In this document: positions 10,164 to 16,890 of the stretch, piece by piece | How positions within the stretch are numbered: the first letter of the stretch is position 1 | How the letters are laid out: every line of letters starts with the position of its first letter | Source: an uncultured SAR86 cluster bacterium | Lineage (GTDB): Bacteria; Pseudomonadota; Gammaproteobacteria; Magnimaribacterales; D2472 | Assembly: GCA_902557575.1 (NCBI GenBank) | Contig: CACEAR010000006.1 | Span: 1 to 56,159, forward strand | Length of the DNA stretch: 56,159 nucleotides | Reading direction: 5' to 3' | Program-made: the position numbers and the translations under genes | The notes under the pieces: generated by a model | Told to the model about the DNA's origin: nothing | Databases searched by the model: none | What the model saw: the letters and a program-made list of their open reading frames with translations, nothing else

Positions 10164-11048
10164 ATGAAAATTTTAAGAACTCCAGATGAATGTTTTGATA
10201 ATCTAGAAGGTTATCCTTTTGAGCCAAATTATATTGATATAGAGCATGATGATCAGACTTTAAGGATGCACTTTCTTGATGAAAACTCTGAATCTGAAGA
10301 AATTGTTTTATTGATGCATGGTGAGCCTACATGGTCATACCTATATAGAAAAATTATCCCTATCTTAGTTTCCAATGGCAAAAGAGTTATTGCTCCTGAT
10401 CTAATTGGATTTGGAAAATCTGATAAGCCCGCATCAAGAGAGGATTATTCTTATGCAAACCACATTATGTGGGTTGAAACATTAATAAAGAAACTAGATT
10501 TAAAAAACATCATTTTTTTTGCGCAAGATTGGGGTGGCCTCATTGGTCTTAGGTTATTAGCAAAATATCCAGATTTATATGAAGGGCTAGTAGTATCAAA
10601 CTCAGGCCTTCCTGTTGGTAGCGGGGCAACTGAGGGTTTTATGCAATGGCTGGACTTTAGCCAAAATGTAGAAGACTTTGACTGTGGAAAGATAGTAAAC
10701 CAAGGCAGTCTTAAACAACTTAATGAAGCTGAAATAGCAGCATATAATGCTCCATTTCCTGATGATTCATATAAAGCAGGACCAAGAGTTTTTCCTACTT
10801 TAGTTCCAATCAGTAAAGAACATCCCCAAGTTCAAGAAAATATAGAGGCTTGGCAAGTGCTTAGTAGCTTTGACAAACCTACCATTACTCTTTTTGGTGA
10901 GCATGATATGGCTTTTATAGGCGGAGAAAAATTCTTTATAGAAAAGATTCCTGGTGCTAAAGATATGCATCATCAAATAATTGATGCAGGACACTTTTCT
11001 CAAGAAAATCAGCCAGAGTTAATTGCAAAAACAATCCTATCAATCTAG
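10164..11048 (+). CDS. Haloalkane dehalogenase, alpha/beta hydrolase fold (HLD-I, DhlA-like)
   Basis: This 294-residue enzyme would hydrolyse carbon-halogen bonds in haloalkanes to alcohol and halide. The catalytic set can be read directly: the HGEP oxyanion motif at 52-55, the nucleophile Asp122 in AQDWGG with the halide-binding Trp123 next to it, the acid Asp248 in GEHDMAF, and His277 in DAGHFSQE. The position of the acid after strand 7 and the HGEPTWSYLYRK block match the DhlA-type subfamily I. It has no signal peptide, so it is cytoplasmic. It is the last gene of the operon, and the tRNA-Leu gene follows after 28 bp. A role on natural marine organohalogens is likely but not shown. Confidence 0.93.
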   Translation: MKILRTPDECFDNLEGYPFEPNYIDIEHDDQTLRMHFLDENSESEEIVLLMHGEPTWSYLYRKIIPILVSNGKRVIAPDLIGFGKSDKPASREDYSYANHIMWVETLIKKLDLKNIIFFAQDWGGLIGLRLLAKYPDLYEGLVVSNSGLPVGSGATEGFMQWLDFSQNVEDFDCGKIVNQGSLKQLNEAEIAAYNAPFPDDSYKAGPRVFPTLVPISKEHPQVQENIEAWQVLSSFDKPTITLFGEHDMAFIGGEKFFIEKIPGAKDMHHQIIDAGHFSQENQPELIAKTILSI

Positions 11049-11059
11049 AAAAGATAATA

Positions 11060-11065
11060 TATAAT
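11060..11065 (+). promoter_or_regulatory. Probable -10 element of the tRNA-Leu gene
   Basis: A perfect TATAAT ends 11 bases before the tRNA start. The matching -35 position (11037-11042) is poor, so the tRNA may also be read from the upstream operon. Confidence 0.4.
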
Positions 11066-11076
11066 TCTTCTACCCC

Positions 11077-11161
11077 GGGGATGTGATGGAACTGGTAGAC
11101 ATGCTTGGCTTAGAACCAAGTGCCGCAAGGCGTGGGGGTTCGACTCCCTCCATCCCTACCA
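11077..11161 (+). tRNA. tRNA-Leu (anticodon UAG)
   Basis: This is an 85-base class II tRNA with a long variable arm (GTGCCGCAAGGCG). The acceptor stem GGGGATG pairs with CATCCCT with one G-U at the end; the anticodon stem CTTGG/CCAAG encloses CTTAGAA, giving anticodon TAG. The D arm reads GGTAGAC and the T loop TTCGACT. Discriminator A and an encoded CCA (11159-11161) complete it. Confidence 0.97.
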
Positions 11162-11212
11162 TTAAACTCCTTTAAATTTATGCTTACAAATTGAGGCATC
11201 ATCATCTATTAA

Positions 11213-12628
11213 ATGTTATATACTTTTTCCATGGATTGGAAAAATAAAATATACACAGGAGATTGTCTGTATGTTCTTCATGGGCTGGATACAAATTCAG
11301 CAGACCTGATTTATTTAGATCCACCATTTAACTCTAATAGAATTTTTTCCGCTCCAATTGGAAGCAAGGCTGCAGGTTCTTCCTTCGATGATATGTGGAC
11401 TTGGAACGAAGTTGATAAAACATTTTTAGAAGAAATGATTGTCGATTATCCATTTTTAGTTAATTTTATTCAAAGCATTGATATTATTCATTCAAAGTCT
11501 ATGAAGGCCTACATAACATATATGGCACAAAGACTTATTGAGATGAGACGAGTCTTAAAAGAAGATGGTTCAATTTATTTGCACTGTGACCCAACAGCCG
11601 TTCATTACTTGAAAGTTGTTTGTGATAGGATTTTTAGCAAGAAAAATTTTGCATCTCAAATAATCTGGAAGCGTAATTCATCACACAATGATTCTAAGTC
11701 TTTCGGAAATGTTTCTGATACTATTCTTTTTTATGGCCACAATATCAATACTGAAGATATACGAGTACCATTAAAAGATGACTATGTAAGGAAATTTTAT
11801 AGATACTCAGATTCAAAAGGTCTTTATCAAGCAGATAATTTAAGTGCGAAAGGTTTATCAGGAGGGGGTTATGAGTATGATTTTCATGGTCATATGGGGC
11901 CGTGGAGATTTCCAGAAAAAAGAATGAGAGAGTTGGAAGAAAATGATTTAATACATTATCCAAAAAAAATAGGAGGCGTCCCCAGAAAAAAACGATATCT
12001 TCATGAAAATAAAGGCCAACTACCTACAAATATTTGGGATGACATACCAGCTATATCAGCTCATTCAAAAGAAAAAACTGGATACCCAACTCAGAAACCA
12101 CTTGAGCTGTTAAAAAGGATTATAAAAGCTAGCTCAAAAGAAGGTGACTTAGTGATTGACCCATTTTGTGGTTGTGCAACTGCATGTGTTGCAGCGCAGC
12201 AACTGAATAGAAAATGGATAGGAATTGACGTAGAGCCAAACTCTGCTCAGATTGTAAGCAGTCGGATAATGGATGATGCAGGGCTTTTTACAAATTTTGT
12301 TCATATTGATTGTATAAAAGATCCTAAAAATTATCCTACAAGATCTAATGCAGAAAAGGTCTCAAAGAAAAGCGCAAAAGAAAGATTATATGAAGAGCAA
12401 AAAGGCAAATGCAATGGCTGTGAAACCAAGTTTGAAATTAGACATTTCCATGTTGATCATCGCATCCCAAAATCGAAGGGGGGTCCTGATACATATGAAA
12501 ATTATCAGTTATTATGTGGAAGTTGCAACCAAATCAAGGGGGATAGACCGATGGCTTATCTTAGAATGAGAATAGATCAAATAAATGAACAAATGAAATT
12601 TAGAGTTAGTTTTGGAGAGAGTGATTAA
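11213..12628 (+). CDS. DNA methyltransferase fused to a C-terminal HNH endonuclease domain
   Basis: The N-terminal 350 or so residues form an amino (N6-adenine or N4-cytosine) DNA methyltransferase of beta-class order: the catalytic DPPF at 36-39 comes before YPTQKP at 291-296 and the SAM-binding DPFCGCATA at 316-324. After a short linker, residues 395-445 form a zinc-HNH nuclease: CxxC at 400/403, HVDH at 413-416, Asn430, and CxxC at 435/438. One chain thus carries modification and probable cleavage activities, as in single-chain type II systems. No specificity subunit or partner gene is next to it. It sits just after tRNA-Leu, a common insertion point, but no repeat of the tRNA end was found. 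The ATG at 11231 is an alternative start. Target sequence cannot be read from the protein. Confidence 0.92.
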   Translation: MLYTFSMDWKNKIYTGDCLYVLHGLDTNSADLIYLDPPFNSNRIFSAPIGSKAAGSSFDDMWTWNEVDKTFLEEMIVDYPFLVNFIQSIDIIHSKSMKAYITYMAQRLIEMRRVLKEDGSIYLHCDPTAVHYLKVVCDRIFSKKNFASQIIWKRNSSHNDSKSFGNVSDTILFYGHNINTEDIRVPLKDDYVRKFYRYSDSKGLYQADNLSAKGLSGGGYEYDFHGHMGPWRFPEKRMRELEENDLIHYPKKIGGVPRKKRYLHENKGQLPTNIWDDIPAISAHSKEKTGYPTQKPLELLKRIIKASSKEGDLVIDPFCGCATACVAAQQLNRKWIGIDVEPNSAQIVSSRIMDDAGLFTNFVHIDCIKDPKNYPTRSNAEKVSKKSAKERLYEEQKGKCNGCETKFEIRHFHVDHRIPKSKGGPDTYENYQLLCGSCNQIKGDRPMAYLRMRIDQINEQMKFRVSFGESD

Positions 12629-12678
12629 GCTTCTTTTAACAGCCTTAATTTTTAACAATTTATAATATAATAAATATC

Positions 12679-13059
12679 ATGGATAAATTATTTAATATTC
12701 TTACCTATGTAATAGGTTTTCTTTTCTTGTTGATGGGCCTTCAGTGGTTGGTTGATCCAACTTCAGCAGCAGCAGGTTTAGGTATGAGCTTGCTCACTGG
12801 TCACGGCCTCAGTACGCAAATTGGAGATCTTGCAAGTTTCTTTCTCGTTGTGGGTGTTTTCACTCTATGTGCAGCTGTCAAAAAGAATACAGTTTGGTTG
12901 TATACACCAATTGCCTTATTTGGCTTTGCAGCTGTTTCAAGGTTAGTTGCATTTGTATTTCATGATGCAGCTTTATCGACTGATAAAATCTTGGTCGAAT
13001 TGGTATTAGCAGGATTTTTACTCTTTTTAGTTAAACGAAAAGAAAACAGGTTTTCCTAA
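12679..13059 (+). CDS. Small four-TM membrane protein, DUF4345-like
   Basis: This 126-residue protein has four hydrophobic helices (about 6-30, 48-68, 73-92 and 103-120). It has the length and pattern of DUF4345-type proteins: a first helix ending in a loop with P and G-L-G-M, and a conserved Arg (SRLVAFVFHD) in the third helix. Molecular function of the family is not known. The next gene starts 3 bp after its stop, so the two are likely cotranscribed. A TATAAT at 12661-12666 lies 12 bases before the ATG. Confidence 0.75.
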   Translation: MDKLFNILTYVIGFLFLLMGLQWLVDPTSAAAGLGMSLLTGHGLSTQIGDLASFFLVVGVFTLCAAVKKNTVWLYTPIALFGFAAVSRLVAFVFHDAALSTDKILVELVLAGFLLFLVKRKENRFS

Positions 13060-13062
13060 CCA

Positions 13063-13683
13063 ATGGAAAAAATAGGAATTTTTGGAAAGAAAAATTCTGT
13101 CGTAAAGTACAATTTGGATACTCATGAGTCTTTGTGGGTTGCAGATTTACCTCACGGACAAACCCCAAAAGCCATAGCTCAGTATGAGGATTTTCTTCTT
13201 GTAATCCATCAAAATTGGGCAGGCACAAAAAATATAAGCTGTTTTAGCGAAAGCTCAGGTAATTTATTGTGGAGATATCGTTATGATTTTCTGTGTGGTT
13301 GGCATATTTATTTTCAGCCAATCTTCATTGGAAAGGATTTAATCTTTAAATCTGGAGCAGTAGATTTCACAAAACTTTGTTGCGAGACAGGCAGAATAAT
13401 TTATAAAAAAAGCTTAAAGCAAAAGAAACTTTTTTCCTTTGAAAAATTTGAGATTATTTATGTTGGCGAGACTTTAATAGCTTTTTCTAATAAAGAAATA
13501 AGAAAAATTGATATTGATTCGGGTCAAAGTGAGATAGATCATGAGCTCACTAAAAAATTTAATGTCAATGGTGTCACAGCATACCTTGGTAATGGGGTTT
13601 CTTTTGTTTCTTCAATTTCTTCATTGAATCAACAGCTTGAGGATGAGGCAGCTGCAGCATCATCAAGCGCCCCGGCAGGATAA
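13063..13683 (+). CDS. Short PQQ-like beta-propeller-type protein, cytoplasmic
   Basis: This 206-residue protein is rich in beta strands and has repeated motifs like those of PQQ/quinoprotein propellers (YNLDTHESLWVADL, then CFSESSGNLLWRYRY, then CCETGRIIYKKSL), each a strand followed by G-N-L-x-W or an equivalent. Only about four blades fit, fewer than the six to eight of a closed propeller, so it may be partial or may assemble with itself. It has no signal peptide or membrane helix. The last 15 residues are low-complexity Ala/Ser (EDEAAAASSSAPAG). It follows the small membrane protein by 3 bp. No function can be assigned. Confidence 0.7.
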   Translation: MEKIGIFGKKNSVVKYNLDTHESLWVADLPHGQTPKAIAQYEDFLLVIHQNWAGTKNISCFSESSGNLLWRYRYDFLCGWHIYFQPIFIGKDLIFKSGAVDFTKLCCETGRIIYKKSLKQKKLFSFEKFEIIYVGETLIAFSNKEIRKIDIDSGQSEIDHELTKKFNVNGVTAYLGNGVSFVSSISSLNQQLEDEAAAASSSAPAG

Positions 13684-13688
13684 GCTTA

Positions 13689-13717
13689 TTAGCATTTTAG
13701 CTGTTGATTGATATAAT
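13689..13717 (+). promoter_or_regulatory. Promoter of the methyltransferase-P450-MFS operon, apparently leaderless
   Basis: TTAGCA (13689-13694), a 17-bp spacer and a perfect extended -10 TG-A-TATAAT (TATAAT at 13712-13717) lie 6 bases before the ATG at 13724, so the transcript should begin at or within a base or two of the start codon. No ribosome site fits. Confidence 0.6.
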
Positions 13718-13723
13718 TTTTTC

Positions 13724-14167
13724 ATGGAAACAAAAATACCTCCGCCAATAGTAACTCTTATCTTTATTTTTTTAATAGTTTTTTCAAATAGGCTTATCGA
13801 ACCTTTTAGTTTTGAATATCAAACACCTCTGGGAGTTTTGATAATTATTGGAGGTTTGTCGATTTTGATTTCAGCAGCCAGGGTCTTTAACCAGCTAGAA
13901 ACTACTATTAATCCAATGCAACCTTCACAAGCTTCAAAGCTTGCCATCATAGGTCCCTTCAAATATACCCGTAATCCAATGTATCTAGGAATGAGCATAA
14001 TGTTAATGGGTTTTGGATTAATCTTTGGCGCCAAGCTTACAATTTGTTTAGTGGTACTGTTTGTGCTTTATATAACTTTTTTCCAAATAATGCCTGAAGA
14101 GCGTGCAATGCATGAAAAATTCACTGACTGGGAAGATTATTGCTCAAAAGTTAGAAGGTGGTTATAA
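13724..14167 (+). CDS. Membrane methyltransferase, isoprenylcysteine carboxyl methyltransferase-like
   Basis: This 147-residue integral membrane protein of the ICMT/PEMT group has about four transmembrane helices. The signature SAM-binding block is present: GPFKYTRNPMYLGMSI at about 84-99, then MPEERAMHEKFTDWEDYCSKVRRW near the C-terminus. Bacterial members are small SAM-dependent methyltransferases of mostly unknown substrate. It heads a tight operon: the P450 starts 3 bp after its stop and the MFS gene 2 bp after that. Context suggests it acts on the same hydrophobic compound, or on the membrane site where it is handled; this is inference. Confidence 0.85.
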   Translation: METKIPPPIVTLIFIFLIVFSNRLIEPFSFEYQTPLGVLIIIGGLSILISAARVFNQLETTINPMQPSQASKLAIIGPFKYTRNPMYLGMSIMLMGFGLIFGAKLTICLVVLFVLYITFFQIMPEERAMHEKFTDWEDYCSKVRRWL

Positions 14168-14170
14168 AAA

Positions 14171-15532
14171 ATGAGCTCGGGATATGTTTTATCAGATGAA
14201 GTTCTCGATCATAAGATTAATGAACCTGCTTATTCAAAGAAGTCTTCCTATAAGGCTGAAAAATCCCTCAATGATTTAGACCTTTTTACCAAGGGCCAAC
14301 CAGTAGATTTTTATAAGGAACTAAGAGACAACGCGCCTATTTATTTTCATGACCCTATGCCTACAGATCCAGAGCCTGGATATTGGGTATTAACTAGGCA
14401 TGAAGATATCAAGCATGTATCCATGAATCCTAAAATATTTTCTTCTCAATATGCTACTGGCAACCTTTTGACACTTGGCACAGAAGAAAACAGACATCCA
14501 AAGCTTTTCAAATCAACTATTGATCATATGCTTAATCTTGATGGTGAAATGCATTTAGGTCTTAGAAAAGAACACATGCCTTTTTTTAAACCTGGGTACG
14601 TTGAGGACTTACAAAAGAAAGTTACTATAAAGGTGGGGCAACTCTTAGATCAAATTGCTCCAATGGGAGAATGTAACTTAGTGAAAGAGGTTTCTCAGCA
14701 GCTTCCAATTTATACTTTATCTGAGATCTTAGGAATTCCTGAAGCTGACAGACAGAAACTTGTTTCATGGATGGAGTTTTTAGAGTTAGCTCAATATTTT
14801 GCAGTTGAACAAATCAAACAACAAAATGAAGGCATCACTGATTCATCACCTGATCCCGCGATGATTGAGCTTTTTAATTCAATGGTTGATGAAATGTTTG
14901 ATTATGGAAAACATATTCTTCTTAAAAAGAGAAAAAATCCTGAAGATGATCTTTTAAGCGCAATTGCAAATGCAAAAATTGAAGGTGAGGAACTCACTCA
15001 AGAATTCCTTGATGGCTCTTGGCTCTTAATAGTCTTTGCAGGCAACGATACAACAAGAAACACTATGAGTGGAGGCATTAAGTTACTTCATGATAATCAA
15101 GATCAAAAGGAACTTTTAATAAACAATCCTGACTATCTTCCTAATTTTATTAATGAAACTGTCAGATGTGTTTCTCCAGTAATTCATATGCGTAGAACTT
15201 CTCTTGAAGAAACAGAAATTAACGGGCAAAGAATTGGACCCTATGAAAAAATTGCACTTTGGTATGGTGCTGCGAACAGAGATCCTGAAATCTTTGATGA
15301 TCCCGATAGATTTAATATTCTAAGAGAAAATGCTGATAAGCATCTAGCTTTTGGTATAGGAAGACATACTTGTTTAGGTAAGCCAGTTGCATTAATGCAG
15401 CTTAAAGAATTTTATTCACAGTTTTTAGCAAGGTTTCCTGATTTTGAGATGAATGGTGAATGGAAGGTGGCACCAAATAACTTTGTTCATGCTATCCAAG
15501 AAATGCCTATAAAATTTTCGCCTAAATCTTAG
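14171..15532 (+). CDS. Cytochrome P450, resembling the CYP124/125/142 group
   Basis: This 453-residue soluble P450 monooxygenase has the three defining motifs. The I-helix oxygen-activation block is AGNDTTRN at 290-297, ExxR is Glu329-Arg332, and the heme loop is FGIGRHTCLG with Cys401 as iron ligand. The AGN(D/E)TTRN form is shared with bacterial CYP124/125/142 enzymes that hydroxylate branched isoprenoid and sterol side chains, so a terpenoid or sterol-like substrate is a reasonable guess. No ferredoxin gene lies alongside, so electrons must come from elsewhere. It is flanked without gaps by a small methyltransferase and an MFS transporter, with a TonB receptor beyond. Confidence 0.95.
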   Translation: MSSGYVLSDEVLDHKINEPAYSKKSSYKAEKSLNDLDLFTKGQPVDFYKELRDNAPIYFHDPMPTDPEPGYWVLTRHEDIKHVSMNPKIFSSQYATGNLLTLGTEENRHPKLFKSTIDHMLNLDGEMHLGLRKEHMPFFKPGYVEDLQKKVTIKVGQLLDQIAPMGECNLVKEVSQQLPIYTLSEILGIPEADRQKLVSWMEFLELAQYFAVEQIKQQNEGITDSSPDPAMIELFNSMVDEMFDYGKHILLKKRKNPEDDLLSAIANAKIEGEELTQEFLDGSWLLIVFAGNDTTRNTMSGGIKLLHDNQDQKELLINNPDYLPNFINETVRCVSPVIHMRRTSLEETEINGQRIGPYEKIALWYGAANRDPEIFDDPDRFNILRENADKHLAFGIGRHTCLGKPVALMQLKEFYSQFLARFPDFEMNGEWKVAPNNFVHAIQEMPIKFSPKS

Positions 15533-15534
15533 GC

Positions 15535-16791
15535 ATGCTTCCACAAAGAATTAACCTCATTGCATATTCAACCCTTGCGGTAATTATTTGTTATATAGAT
15601 AGAGTTAATATTTCTGTAGCAATCATCCCTATGCAAGAACAGTTTGGCTGGAGCGATTCCCAAGTTGGTTTTATTTTTTCTTCTTTTTACTTGGGATATA
15701 TGCTGACAATGGCTTTGGGTGGATATTTATCCGATAAGTTTGGAGGAAAACGTGTTTTGGGATGGGGCGTTGTCTTATGGTCAATCTTTACAATCCTTAC
15801 TCCGCTAGCTGCTCATAATGGTTTTTTTGCTCTATTTTTCATAAGAGTTTTAATGGGTATTGGAGAAGGAGTTACATTTCCTGCATGGCATAGCTTGTAT
15901 GCAAGATGGATTCCATTTAATGAGAGAACAAGAGCTATAGCCTTTACTAATAGCGGAATATCTATCGGGACTATTATTGGCTATATAGGTACGCAAATGA
16001 TAATTATTGCCATGGACTGGGAGTGGGCATTCTATATCTTTGGTGTAGTTGGCCTAGTATGGTTTATTTTCTGGTACAGAAATGTAACTTCATATCCAAG
16101 CGATCATCAAAGAATTACTGCAGAAGAGCTAGCTTATATTCAAGAGAATGCGCCATCATCCGAGCCCGCAAAAAAGATTCCTTTGAGAGAATTACTTGTT
16201 AATAAACCTTTCTTAGCGATAGTTGCAGCAACCTTCGCAAACAACTGGAGTTTGTTTGTTTTTTTATCGTTTTTACCAAAATTTATTGATAATGAGTTAG
16301 GGATTGAGCTTGAATCAAGTATTTTTGTAATTCTTATTATTATCCCAAGCATTATTTCGGTAATTGCTCTCAATGCCGGAGGCTATCTTGCAGATAGCTT
16401 AATAAAAGGTGGTATGAGAGTAATTAAAGTAAGGAAGATATTGAATTCAATAGGATTCTTTGGATCAGCGATTTGTCTTTTCATGATCCCATTTTTTGAA
16501 TCAATCATGATCATAATAGTTTTGATTTGTATTACAAATCTATTTACTGGAGCTGCAGCAGGGGGATTTGGTGTCAATCATGCAGATATTGGACCTAGCA
16601 CAACAGGAACTCTTGTTGGCATTGCATCAACTTTTGGCATGATTGCAGGAGTTGTAGGGAATGCTGTTTCCGGTTATGTTCTAGATATCACTAACTCGTG
16701 GACCCTAGTTTTTCATATTGCTGCTAGTTTAATTGTGGTTGGCGGACTAATTTATCTATTTTTTGCGAGCGATCAAAAGCAATTCGAATAA
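15535..16791 (+). CDS. MFS transporter, anion:cation symporter-like (ACS/SLC17 type)
   Basis: This is a 418-residue, 12-TM major facilitator protein. The first loop has GGYLSDKFGGKRVLG, the classic MFS motif between helices 2 and 3. FIRVLMGIGEGVTFPAWHSLYARWIPFNERTRA is very like the organic-anion symporters of the ACS group (phthalate, glucarate and SLC17 relatives), while Y-I-D-R-V-N in helix 1 also matches that group. It would move an organic acid across the inner membrane with protons or sodium. The start lies 2 bp after the P450 stop, so it is the last gene of that operon and may carry the P450 substrate or product. Confidence 0.92.
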   Translation: MLPQRINLIAYSTLAVIICYIDRVNISVAIIPMQEQFGWSDSQVGFIFSSFYLGYMLTMALGGYLSDKFGGKRVLGWGVVLWSIFTILTPLAAHNGFFALFFIRVLMGIGEGVTFPAWHSLYARWIPFNERTRAIAFTNSGISIGTIIGYIGTQMIIIAMDWEWAFYIFGVVGLVWFIFWYRNVTSYPSDHQRITAEELAYIQENAPSSEPAKKIPLRELLVNKPFLAIVAATFANNWSLFVFLSFLPKFIDNELGIELESSIFVILIIIPSIISVIALNAGGYLADSLIKGGMRVIKVRKILNSIGFFGSAICLFMIPFFESIMIIIVLICITNLFTGAAAGGFGVNHADIGPSTTGTLVGIASTFGMIAGVVGNAVSGYVLDITNSWTLVFHIAASLIVVGGLIYLFFASDQKQFE

Positions 16792-16890
16792 AAAAACCTT
16801 TTAAAACAATACTCTCAGGACTAAAAACATTCTTTTTATACATTTTTAGTGCTATATTTAATAAATAAATTTATTTTTAGGGGAAAAAAT

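Noticed and set aside
11077-14167. Recent genomic island after tRNA-Leu
   Set aside because: A methyltransferase-HNH gene next to a tRNA suggested it, but no integrase, no second copy of the tRNA 3' end, and no change in base composition were seen.
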